A stretch of 7,088 nt of DNA from Dehalococcoidia bacterium (GCA_030627025.1 DAOUSX010000051.1:1-7088); one strand, 5' to 3'; shown: positions 1 to 6,422, numbered from the stretch's first letter. A program made the numbers and translations. The notes: a model not told the origin generated them from the sequence alone.

Positions 1-16
1 AGAGCCTGCTCCAAAC

Positions 17-42
17 TTGCTCGGATTACCCTCGTGATGACA
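17..42. repeat. Degenerate copy of an intergenic hairpin repeat
   Basis: TTGCTCGG (17-24), CCTCG (30-34) and ATGACA (37-42) line up in the same order with TTGCTTCGG, CCTCG and ATGACA of the clearer copy at 6511-6541. The inner part is about five bases shorter and the left copy has lost much of its pairing. Repeats of this general look (ATTGC...GCAAT with GTCATTGCGAG) are common between genes in many uncultured bacterial genomes. The match is by eye and the copy is short, so it remains tentative. Confidence 0.4.
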
Positions 43-66
43 AGGCAAAGAGGTAATGTGTCATCA

Positions 67-84
67 GTCATGTGAACGAGTACA
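67..84 (+). repeat. 18-nt motif, left copy of an inverted pair
   Basis: GTCATGTGAACGAGTACA matches the reverse complement of 6465-6482 at 17 of 18 positions. It starts 24 nt after the hairpin repeat at 17-42 and is followed 13 nt later by TATAAT (98-103). The right-hand copy has the same order of parts when read on the minus strand. It could be part of a longer dispersed element or a conserved protein-binding/promoter element. Confidence 0.5.
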
Positions 85-175
85 GGATGTGTAGCGATAT
101 AATGAGGGTTAGCTGAACTTAAGAAGGGGAAAATTAAGGTTCATATTGCCAAAATAATGTTATGTCAGATTACTA

Positions 176-206
176 TTGACAAGAGCTAATGACACTATGT
201 TATCCT
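176..206 (+). promoter_or_regulatory. Possible sigma-70-type promoter
   Basis: A perfect TTGACA lies at 176-181. Possible -10 boxes are TGTTAT at 198-203 (16-nt spacing) or TATCCT at 201-206 (19-nt spacing), each matching four of six consensus bases. The -35 box is half of a short inverted repeat, TGTCA (163-167) with TGACA (177-181), and a further TGACA lies at 190-194, so a repressor or activator site here is conceivable. The resulting leader before the gene at 532 would be about 320 nt, which is long. It is the best plus-strand promoter candidate seen upstream of the operon, but it is unproven. Confidence 0.35.
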
Positions 207-384
207 AACCCTCTTAGATAGGTATTGCGATATAGTAATGATGGGTAGGGGCAGCAGTAATAAGGCAAGCTATTGAGGAGTTTCTCATAAAGAAGAAAAA
301 GGAAGGGGCGAATAAAGAGGTAGTGGAATGAAATGGACTAACTGTCTTCTTTTTTGTTTTACCTCCCTTCTTTTATTTTACAAG

Positions 385-415
385 ATAGGCCCGTTCTATC
401 GCAGGGCGGGCCTAT
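385..415. other. GC-rich stem-loop, possible terminator or repeat
   Basis: ATAGGCCCG (385-393) pairs perfectly with CGGGCCTAT (407-415) around a 13-nt loop. There is no T-run directly after it on the plus strand, so as a plus-strand terminator it is poor. Its right arm and part of its loop (AGGGCGGGCCTAT) match AGGGTGGGCCTAT of the terminator hairpin at 6385-6421 at 12 of 13 positions, which suggests a recurring genomic hairpin. It may end an upstream or leader transcript or stabilise the operon mRNA 5' end. Confidence 0.5.
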
Positions 416-531
416 GCCTGTATAAGAGATGACATGGAAGTTTATGACTTGAGTAAAACAACTGGAAGTGATGCCTATGTAGAATTGGCTCTCAGGAAAG
501 ACTAAGGAAGATAGAAAGTAAAGGAGGAGAT

Positions 532-2136
532 ATGTTATTTGCCGATTTAGTAGTATTAAATGGAAACATTATTACGGTTGATGATAAAAATCCTAGAGCT
601 GAAGCATTAGCAGCAAAAGGTGAAAAAATTATTGCTGTGGGAGCAACAAGTGAAATTAAAGAGTTGGTGGGAGAGAATACGAAAGTAATAGATGCTCAAG
701 GAAAGACTGTAACACCTGGATTTATTGATGCTCATTGTCACCCACCATATGTGAGTAGATCTTCACTCCAGGTTGATTGTGACACAGCAAAGGTAGGAGC
801 AATCGATGATATTGTAAGTGCTCTGAGAGAAAAAGCAAAAATAACGCCGAAAGGAAAGTGGATAGAGGGATTTGGATATGATGATACAAAACTTGTAGAG
901 AAGAGACACCCAACACGTTGGGACCTAGATAAGGTGTCAACAGAATACCCCATTTTTCTTAGACATATAAGTGAGCATATGGGCGTTGCAAATTCTAAAG
1001 CTCTTGAAATTGCGAAGATTACAAAAGATTCTCCCGATCCCGCTGGAGGAAAATTTGATAGGGATAAAGATGGGGAGCCAACGGGAATATGCCGGGAAAA
1101 GGCCTTTGAAATATTCAAGCCCCCTGGTGCTCAGCCAATAATTCCTCCCCCAACAAGGGAAGAGGATAAGAAAGCAATTCATTTACCATGCCAAAAATAC
1201 TTAAGTGTGGGGATTACCAGTGTCGGGGATGCTGAGGTCGGTCCACTAGAGATGAGACTATATCAGGATGCTCTGGAAGATGGGTTGCTACCCATACGGG
1301 TTTACATGATGATAATCAGCGATAATTTACCATACCTTAAAGGGTTAAAACTAAGAACTGGATTTGGTAACAATAGACTTAAAATTGGGCCTATCAAAAT
1401 GCTTCTAGATGGGGCAATTGCAGGAAGGACAGCATATTTGTATGAACCTTACGAAGGGAGACCAGATGACTATGGAATCTTGACAATGACACAAGAAGAA
1501 TTAGATAAAAAGGTTTTTGAAGCTCATGAGGCAGGATTCCAAATTGGCGTTCATGCGAATGGAGACAGGGCGATTGATATGCTTTTGGATTCTTATGAAA
1601 AAGCATTAAATAAATTGCCAAGGGAGAATCATAGGCATCGAATTGAACACTGCACCGTTGTAAATTCAAGAATATTAAAGAGAATAAAGGAATTGGGTCT
1701 TATAGTGCTTCCACTTTCAACATATGTCTATCAGCACGGAGATAAGATGAAAGAGTATGGGAAGAGAATTTCCATGATGTTTGCCTATCGGTCTTTTCTT
1801 GACTATGGAATTCCAGTAGCGGGAAGTTCTGATAATCCCTGTGGCCTAGCTGATCCATTACTCTCATTTCAAAGTATGGTAACACGAAAAAGTAAGGACG
1901 GAGAGCTTGTTGGCCCTGAACAAAAAATTTCAATAGAGGAAGCCATCCGAATTTATACCCTTGGAAGTGCCTATGCTTCCTTTGAAGAGAATATAAAAGG
2001 ATCTATTGAAGTAGGGAAATTGGCTGATTTTGTTGTACTTTCAAATGACCCCACCAAAGTATCCACAGATACTATTAAAGATATAAAGGTCGAAAGGACA
2101 GTTGTTGGGGGAAGAATTGTGTATGAAAGGAGGTGA
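532..2136 (+). CDS. Amidohydrolase family protein, YtcJ/NfdA-like (Amidohydro_3)
   Basis: This is a predicted cytoplasmic, metal-dependent hydrolase of the amidohydrolase superfamily, in the group that includes YtcJ, AepA and N-substituted formamide deformylase NfdA. The 534-residue length fits the family. The N-terminal beta segment leads into the metal-binding motif HCH (H68, H70) within GFIDAHCHP. Family landmarks follow in order: the histidine of RHISEHMGVANSKAL (H149), the PAGGKFDRDKDGEPTG block (170-185), K289 in a conserved IGPIKMLLDG segment, H341 in VHANGDRA, H373 in RIEHC, and D434 in GSSDNP. The C-terminal GKLADFVVLSNDP is typical. There is no signal peptide. The ATG is supported by AAGGAGG at 521-527. 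It is the first gene of the operon, 77 nt before dctP. Its codons are AT-rich, unlike the transporter genes. Known members cleave N-formyl or other amide bonds; the substrate here is unknown. Confidence 0.9.
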   Translation: MLFADLVVLNGNIITVDDKNPRAEALAAKGEKIIAVGATSEIKELVGENTKVIDAQGKTVTPGFIDAHCHPPYVSRSSLQVDCDTAKVGAIDDIVSALREKAKITPKGKWIEGFGYDDTKLVEKRHPTRWDLDKVSTEYPIFLRHISEHMGVANSKALEIAKITKDSPDPAGGKFDRDKDGEPTGICREKAFEIFKPPGAQPIIPPPTREEDKKAIHLPCQKYLSVGITSVGDAEVGPLEMRLYQDALEDGLLPIRVYMMIISDNLPYLKGLKLRTGFGNNRLKIGPIKMLLDGAIAGRTAYLYEPYEGRPDDYGILTMTQEELDKKVFEAHEAGFQIGVHANGDRAIDMLLDSYEKALNKLPRENHRHRIEHCTVVNSRILKRIKELGLIVLPLSTYVYQHGDKMKEYGKRISMMFAYRSFLDYGIPVAGSSDNPCGLADPLLSFQSMVTRKSKDGELVGPEQKISIEEAIRIYTLGSAYASFEENIKGSIEVGKLADFVVLSNDPTKVSTDTIKDIKVERTVVGGRIVYERR

Positions 2137-2151
2137 GCAAAGTTGAGCTAA
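2126..2151 (+). other. Apparently unused strong ribosome site at the end of the amidohydrolase gene
   Basis: AAAGGAGG at 2126-2133 overlaps the end of the amidohydrolase and sits at ideal distance from a TTG at 2143, but that frame stops after two codons (TAA 2149-2151). A GTG at 2133 overlaps the amidohydrolase stop codon and opens 18 codons to a TAA at 2187-2189, yet the ribosome site overlaps that start and leaves no spacing. This looks either like the remnant of a former downstream gene start or like a tiny leader peptide. The dctP start uses a separate AAAGGAGG at 2193-2200. Confidence 0.3.
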
Positions 2152-2213
2152 TTTTAAGTGATGGTAAAATACTAAAATTTTCGAAATAATTTAAAGGAGG
2201 TATAAACAGAAAT

Positions 2214-3296
2214 ATGAGAAGTAAATTATTAGTTAGTATGGGATTGGTTGTTTGTTTGGTAATGGCTTTTGCTCTTCCCATGTGTGCGCCTACTCCTCCA
2301 GCTGAAGAGGAAGAGGCTCCGCCAATAGTGCCTGGGAAGGTATACGAGTGGAAGTTTTTTGCCTTCTATGGTCCCGGTGCGAGTGCTTGCTGTAGGGAAT
2401 GGCCCATATTGTTTGATAAGGTCGAGAAGGCCACTAATGGCCAACTGAAAATCACAATTTACTGGGCTGGTGAACACCCATTTGAAGGTGCTGATGCGCT
2501 CAAAGTTATCAAGGAGCGAAATGCTGAATTGGCACATCTGTATAGTGGGTATGTAACTGCGGCGTGTCCTGCTCTCGGCATAGATAGTGTGCCCATGCTA
2601 CTACCAGCTGACTCAGATAAAGCGTTTGAAGTCCTAAAAGGGCTCTATGGTGGATTCGAAGGGGACAGAAGTGGAGTATTGGAGAGGATACTGCAAGATG
2701 ACTGGGATACCACAATGGTCTGGTTGCTTCCGGCAACCTTCCAGCGTATTCACACTAAAGGGTACGAGGTCCCAGATATCGGCTCATTAAAAGGGCACAA
2801 GGTGAGGGTGTATAACCCAGAATTTGCCAAGCTGATTGAAATCCTTGGGGGAACTCCTGTGAGTATAAGCTCTAGCGAGACTTACACCGCACTGGCTACA
2901 GGGCTTGTTGATGGTGTATGTACCTCCTTGGTATATGCTCAGGAGGCAGGGTGGCTTGAGATATGCGACACTACCGACCTGTGGGAGATTTGTGCAGCAT
3001 CGGACGCCATGATAGCGAACCGCGACGCCTTAGCTGAACTACCTCCAGATGTAAGGAAGGCATTTCTGGATGTTATGGAGGAATCTATGCCCTCTATGCG
3101 CGAAATTGAGGAGAACGATACCTTACTGGAAGAGCTCGTGAAGCAAGGACACCATGTCTGTACACCATCTCAGGAGGCTAGGGACGCGGTTATTAAGCGT
3201 GCTGAAGAGGAAATCTGGCCTGATTGGCTTGAAGCGGGCGGCTCTGATGCAGAGGAGGCTTTAGCACAGGCTAAAGAGATTATGGCTAGCTTGTAA
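2214..3296 (+). CDS. dctP: TRAP transporter solute-binding protein, DctP family
   Basis: This is the extracytoplasmic receptor of a TRAP transporter; it captures an organic acid and hands it to the membrane permeases. Residues 1-23 form a signal peptide and LPMC (21-24) resembles a lipobox, so C24 may be lipid-anchored. A Glu/Pro-rich linker (25-38) follows. The core begins with KVYEWKFFAFYGPG (42-55). The hallmark block GHKVRVYNPEFAKLIEILGG (194-213) contains R198, which aligns with the arginine that salt-bridges the substrate carboxylate in known members, and is followed by TYTALATGLVDGV (223-235). The 360-residue length is normal for the family including linker. AAAGGAGG at 2193-2200 lies 13 nt from ATG, a little far. 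Seven cysteines in the mature chain are unusual for an exported protein and hint at a reducing habitat. The ligand is probably a carboxylate but cannot be named. Confidence 0.93.
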   Translation: MRSKLLVSMGLVVCLVMAFALPMCAPTPPAEEEEAPPIVPGKVYEWKFFAFYGPGASACCREWPILFDKVEKATNGQLKITIYWAGEHPFEGADALKVIKERNAELAHLYSGYVTAACPALGIDSVPMLLPADSDKAFEVLKGLYGGFEGDRSGVLERILQDDWDTTMVWLLPATFQRIHTKGYEVPDIGSLKGHKVRVYNPEFAKLIEILGGTPVSISSSETYTALATGLVDGVCTSLVYAQEAGWLEICDTTDLWEICAASDAMIANRDALAELPPDVRKAFLDVMEESMPSMREIEENDTLLEELVKQGHHVCTPSQEARDAVIKRAEEEIWPDWLEAGGSDAEEALAQAKEIMASL

Positions 3297-3352
3297 ACTA
3301 GAGTTGGGCTCGGGTCTAGTTCTTCTGCAAGTGGGATAAAGCTCGAGCCCAA
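3296..3352 (+). promoter_or_regulatory. Intercistronic inverted repeats between dctP and dctQ
   Basis: TTGGGCTCG (3304-3312) pairs perfectly with CGAGCCCAA (3344-3352) across a 31-nt loop. A second, competing pair is AACTAGA (3296-3302) with TCTAGTT (3315-3321), whose right arm runs into a T-rich stretch (TTCTTC). The two structures share the 3304-3314 segment, so they may exclude each other. In binding-protein transport operons, hairpins in this position commonly protect the upstream message or partly stop transcription, giving much more binding protein than permease. That role is inferred here. Confidence 0.6.
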
Positions 3353-3370
3353 TGATAGTGAGTTAAGAAC

Positions 3371-3973
3371 ATGGGTAAAGTTGGAGGAGCTTCTGAAAGA
3401 AGCAGAAGAATAAGGAACATAAGAGACAAGCTAAATGTCGATAAGGTTATAGATGGGGCTGACAGGATAATACACCCTATCTCAGTTGCGGGGGCCGGTG
3501 TCAGTGGTGTTCTAATTATAGCTGCAGCGCTACTCATTGTTGCCTATGTCATTAACCGTCGATTTATCGGTCAAATATGGCTTTTCCCAGAGGAATATGT
3601 AGGACTGGCACTGGTTCCCGTAGCATATTTGGCGATGGCTTATTCTCTGAGGTGTGGTGCTCAGATTAATGTGAGTATAGTTATGAGTAAATTTTCACCT
3701 TGGAAGAGAAATATCATGGATCTTCTAGCCTCCCTGATAGGTCTGGTTGTGCTGGGCTATATGACGGAGAGGAGTATCAGTTGGTTTGTCTATGTATGGC
3801 AGCGTCATGTTACTAGCACTGGACCCATGAGAACTCCCTTGTGGGGATTCTCTCTGACCATGGTTTTAGGCATGGTAATGATAAGCCTGGAGATGATACT
3901 TCACTTCTTCCGCACTCTAATGGCTGTGCTAAGGAAAAGTGGTCAAACGGATGGCTATTTGCCTCGGGAATGA
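3371..3973 (+). CDS. dctQ: TRAP transporter small permease, DctQ family
   Basis: This is the small membrane subunit of the TRAP transporter, which pairs with DctM. Four hydrophobic segments fit the family: about 38-61, 75-93, 114-131 and 157-180. The segment LRCGAQINVSIVMSKFSPWK (93-112) corresponds to the family's conserved stretch after the second helix. The basic N-terminus (residues 10-25) would be cytoplasmic. The length of 200 residues is slightly above usual because of the N-terminal extension. An in-frame stop at 3359-3361 limits the start to ATG 3371, and no clear ribosome site precedes it, which fits low expression or coupling behind the dctP hairpin. DctQ proteins diverge fast, so the call rests on length, helices and position between dctP and dctM. 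Confidence 0.88.
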   Translation: MGKVGGASERSRRIRNIRDKLNVDKVIDGADRIIHPISVAGAGVSGVLIIAAALLIVAYVINRRFIGQIWLFPEEYVGLALVPVAYLAMAYSLRCGAQINVSIVMSKFSPWKRNIMDLLASLIGLVVLGYMTERSISWFVYVWQRHVTSTGPMRTPLWGFSLTMVLGMVMISLEMILHFFRTLMAVLRKSGQTDGYLPRE

Positions 3974-4022
3974 TTAATTCTAGGAAATGTTTAAAAAACC
4001 AAGAGTATGAGAGGATAGGCTA

Positions 4023-5351
4023 ATGGAGTTATCTATCGGGATTTCTACCGCCATTATTTTGGTCTTTCTCTTTGCACTTTTGGCAGGTGGAACATGGATT
4101 TCAATTGTTCTAGCTGCAGTGGGCTTGTTCGGGCTTGCCTTCATGTGTGCATCGGGGACGCAAAGAATGATGTCGGAGATTATGTTTAATAATATGGTCT
4201 CTTATACTCTTATGGCAGTACCCCTATTTGTCTTCATGGGTAACTTACTTGTAAAGTGCGGAGTTAGCGGTCATCTGTATGAAGGAGTCACGAAGTGGTT
4301 AAGAATTGTCCCTGGGGGGCTGCTACACGCCAATATTGTGACCTGTGCCATCTTTGCTGCTTGCTCTGGCTCCAGCACAGCCACAGAAGTTGCCATTGGT
4401 ACGGGATCTGTCCCTGAGCTACTAGGCAGAGGCTATGACAGGAAGATCACCCTGGGTTCCATCGCTGCGGGTAGCACCTTAGGCATTCTCATTCCTCCTT
4501 CCGTTACTATGCTCGTATTTGGTGCTTATGTGGGAATATCGGTGGGGCAGCTTTTCATAGGTGGAGTTATACCCGGTATCATCCTTGCTACGATGTTCAT
4601 AGCATGGATCGCGGTCGCTACCGCGAGAAACCCGCAGTGGGCACCAAAACGAGAGAAATTTGTTCCGAGAGCCTATTTCCCACAGGCCTTGAGGGCTCTT
4701 AAGGATATCTGGCCCTATATGTTAATCATCCTTTTCATCATGGGGAGCATTTACGGTGGTTTTGCTACTCCTACAGAGGCTGCAGGCTTAGCTTGCATGA
4801 TATCCTTTCTGGAGATTGTCCTTTATTATAAGAAAATCGACTTTCATATGTTCAAAGATGCTGCTGTGGCGACTGTTGCCCTTACTGGTTTCTATATGCT
4901 CGAGATTGTGGGCGCCCGCACTTTAGGTATGGCCTTGTCTATGCTGAGAGTTCCAACCTACCTATGCACATTAGCGGCGGGCCTCCCTGTCAGTCGAACG
5001 GTAATTTGGTTTGGGGTGGTTCTTATCTATATCCTTTTAGGCTGTCTAATGGATGGTCTCGACCTAATGTTGGTTACCACTCCTGTGTTCTATCCCTTGG
5101 TGGTGTATACTCTGGGCTTTGACCCCATTTGGTTTGGAGTGACACTCACCGTCATACTGGAGATGTCCTTGCTCACTCCACCCGTTGGGCTCAACATGTA
5201 CATAGCACACTCTCTTGGTGGAGGGAAACGGCTGCAAGACACAATCAAAGGCATCGTACCCTTCTTCATTTGTATGGTTCTCTGTGTTATTTTACTTACC
5301 GCCGTACCCTCACTGTGTACTTGGCTACCCAGCACCATGGTTCATCGTTAA
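4023..5351 (+). CDS. dctM: TRAP transporter large permease, DctM family
   Basis: This is the ion-coupled transport subunit of the TRAP system, a member of the ion transporter superfamily with about 12 membrane segments and two re-entrant loops. Landmarks are YTLMAVPLFVFMGNLL (61-76), the first hairpin region with CSGSSTATEVAIG (114-126), STLGILIPPS (151-160), GGFATPTEAAG (245-255), and the second half ending in EMSLLTPPVGLNMY (380-393). The SGSSTA and TPPVG regions correspond to the sodium- and substrate-binding loops of characterised family members. The length of 442 residues is typical. The start ATG has GAGG at 4011-4014, eight nt away, and lies 49 nt after dctQ. GC content is visibly higher than in the flanking hydrolase genes. 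The gene is intact. Identification of the family is secure; substrate is not. Confidence 0.95.
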   Translation: MELSIGISTAIILVFLFALLAGGTWISIVLAAVGLFGLAFMCASGTQRMMSEIMFNNMVSYTLMAVPLFVFMGNLLVKCGVSGHLYEGVTKWLRIVPGGLLHANIVTCAIFAACSGSSTATEVAIGTGSVPELLGRGYDRKITLGSIAAGSTLGILIPPSVTMLVFGAYVGISVGQLFIGGVIPGIILATMFIAWIAVATARNPQWAPKREKFVPRAYFPQALRALKDIWPYMLIILFIMGSIYGGFATPTEAAGLACMISFLEIVLYYKKIDFHMFKDAAVATVALTGFYMLEIVGARTLGMALSMLRVPTYLCTLAAGLPVSRTVIWFGVVLIYILLGCLMDGLDLMLVTTPVFYPLVVYTLGFDPIWFGVTLTVILEMSLLTPPVGLNMYIAHSLGGGKRLQDTIKGIVPFFICMVLCVILLTAVPSLCTWLPSTMVHR

Positions 5352-5367
5352 AATATAACTTTACGAT

Positions 5368-5450
5368 AGGAGGTGATGAATTGATACAATAAAAATTTGG
5401 TAAAAAGGTGATAAAAAATAGGAGGGTAATAAGTTGATGATAAAAATTTG
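5368..5450 (+). repeat. Duplicated translation-start region of the amidase gene
   Basis: Two imperfect direct copies lie 52 nt apart. Copy one (5368-5399) has AGGAGG, TTGAT and ATAAAAATTTG; copy two (5420-5450) has AGGAGG, TTGAT and the same exact 11-mer ATAAAAATTTG. Only copy two opens the long amidase frame; the TTG of copy one (5381) stops after three codons at TAA 5390-5392. The duplication leaves a decoy ribosome site ahead of the real one. Confidence 0.55.
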
Positions 5451-6276
5451 TGCTGCACAAATGGAAGTAGGATTCCTAGATGTGGAAGGGAATTTGAGGA
5501 AAGCAAAGTCCTTAATTAAGGAGGCAAGCAATGAGCATTGTGATGTTATATGTTTTCCCGAGCTTTTTTTGACTGGTCCGTTAAGAAAAGAAGTTCCTGA
5601 GTATGCACAAGACATCCCCGGTAAGTGCACTGACGACTTCTGTAAATTAGCAGATGAGAGCAATATCCATATCGTAATGGGAAGTATAACGGAAAAGGAG
5701 GGAGACAGCTATTATAATACAAGCGTTTTAATTGACGATTCTGGCAACATTATAGGAAAGTATAGAAAGATTAATTTATGGAATGGTGAGAAAATTTATA
5801 AGAAAGCTGGAGATAAAGTATCAGTATTTGATACCAAATTTGGGAAAGTTGGATTAGAGATTTGCTGGGATCTAGTTTTTTCGGAGATTTCTAAGTCAAT
5901 TGCGCTACGAGGGGCTAAGGTCATTTTTTGTCCTTCTTTTTGGGGTCATGAAGATAAATATGACATTTCTAAATCAGAGGAGCTTAAAAGGGAGATTGAT
6001 AATGTAGATACAGAATTAAATATGATTGATTCATGTGTTCCAGCAAGAGCAATAGAAAATGAAGTTGCCTTTGTTTATGTGAATGCTGGTGGTAGGACAA
6101 AGGTTGGCGAATCCATCCATAATCTAATAGGCCATTCCCAAATAGCTATCCCTTTCTATGGCAGAGTAGCATTACTTGAGAATGAAGAAAAACTGCTAAT
6201 TAGAGAAGTAGACTTAAGTCTGTTAGATTTAGCAGAGAGTGTTTATGAGATAAGAAAAAGCTCTATGAGCAAATAA
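5434..6276 (+). CDS. Carbon-nitrogen hydrolase (nitrilase superfamily amidase)
   Basis: This is a predicted cytoplasmic amidase or carbamoylase that hydrolyses a non-peptide C-N bond through a thioester intermediate. The catalytic triad is present, numbered from the TTG start: E43 in FPELFLTG, K112 in YRKINLW and C144 in LEICWDLVF. E119 fits the position of the family's additional glutamate. The motif after the cysteine reads CWDLVFSE, where most relatives have Pro instead of S150. The 280-residue length is typical. The start may be TTG 5434 or ATG 5437; AGGAGG at 5420-5425 supports both. The gene lies 82 nt after dctM without a clear terminator between, so it is likely cotranscribed. It is AT-rich like the first gene. 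The subfamily (ureidopropionase, carbamoyl-, omega- or formyl-amide hydrolase) could not be settled. Confidence 0.9.
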   Translation: MMIKICAAQMEVGFLDVEGNLRKAKSLIKEASNEHCDVICFPELFLTGPLRKEVPEYAQDIPGKCTDDFCKLADESNIHIVMGSITEKEGDSYYNTSVLIDDSGNIIGKYRKINLWNGEKIYKKAGDKVSVFDTKFGKVGLEICWDLVFSEISKSIALRGAKVIFCPSFWGHEDKYDISKSEELKREIDNVDTELNMIDSCVPARAIENEVAFVYVNAGGRTKVGESIHNLIGHSQIAIPFYGRVALLENEEKLLIREVDLSLLDLAESVYEIRKSSMSK

Positions 6277-6283
6277 CCCCTGT

Positions 6284-6316
6284 CTGCCCTGCCTTGGCAA
6301 GGGTAGCTTTTCTTTT
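6284..6316 (+). terminator. Probable rho-independent terminator of the operon
   Basis: CTGCCCT (6284-6290) pairs with AGGGTAG (6300-6306) with one G-T pair, and GCC/GGC inside the loop extends the stem with a bulged A. The tail CTTTTCTTTT (6307-6316) follows directly. It begins 8 nt after the amidase stop codon. The right arm can alternatively pair with CTACCCT at 6319-6325. Confidence 0.55.
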
Positions 6317-6384
6317 CACTACCCTCTTGGAGATACTCTGAGGCTTTTTAGCCTTAAATGTCCCGCAAGCCAGGGTTTGTAAGC

Positions 6385-6422
6385 AAAATAGGCTCACTTT
6401 CGGCTAGGGTGGGCCTATTTTT
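6385..6422. terminator. Strong stem-loop, likely bidirectional terminator
   Basis: AAAATAGGCTCAC (6385-6397) pairs with GTGGGCCTATTTT (6409-6421) over 13 pairs with one G-T, around an 11-nt loop. T-runs flank the stem on both strands, so it could stop the operon from the left and the comEA transcript from the right. It resembles the hairpin at 385-415. Confidence 0.65.

Larger units (their letters stand above)
1..531. other. Non-coding region upstream of the operon
   Basis: No convincing gene lies here; open frames are short and lack family features. The stretch holds a degenerate hairpin repeat (17-42), an 18-nt motif (67-84), a TATAAT at 98-103, a possible promoter (176-206), a purine-rich then pyrimidine-rich segment (about 290-375) whose arms can pair imperfectly, and a stem-loop at 385-415. 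A 23-codon frame starting at ATG 434 has only a weak ribosome site. The strong AAGGAGG at 521-527 belongs to the amidohydrolase start at 532. The length of about 530 nt leaves room for a regulated leader or a small RNA, but no known riboswitch or T-box signature was recognised. Confidence 0.6.

Noticed and set aside
1..75. Open frame from the left edge to TGA 73-75, possible gene tail
   Set aside because: Only 24 residues, without a recognisable C-terminal pattern, and it overlaps the hairpin repeat and 18-nt motif.
98..103. Perfect TATAAT as a plus-strand promoter
   Set aside because: No acceptable -35 box lies 16-18 nt upstream. I kept it only as part of the mirrored repeat unit.
738..1118. 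Minus-strand open frame of 126 codons inside the amidohydrolase gene
   Set aside because: It is the antisense shadow of a well-supported gene, with no promoter, ribosome site or recognisable domain.
3841..4023. Plus-strand open frame of 60 codons overlapping the end of dctQ
   Set aside because: It is a shifted frame inside dctQ running into the gap before dctM. It lacks a ribosome site and family features, while dctQ has clear membrane helices in its own frame.
5129..5392. Plus-strand open frame of 87 codons at the end of dctM
   Set aside because: It is an alternative frame of dctM; its residues show no helix pattern or domain, and dctM's TPPVG region is coded in the other frame.
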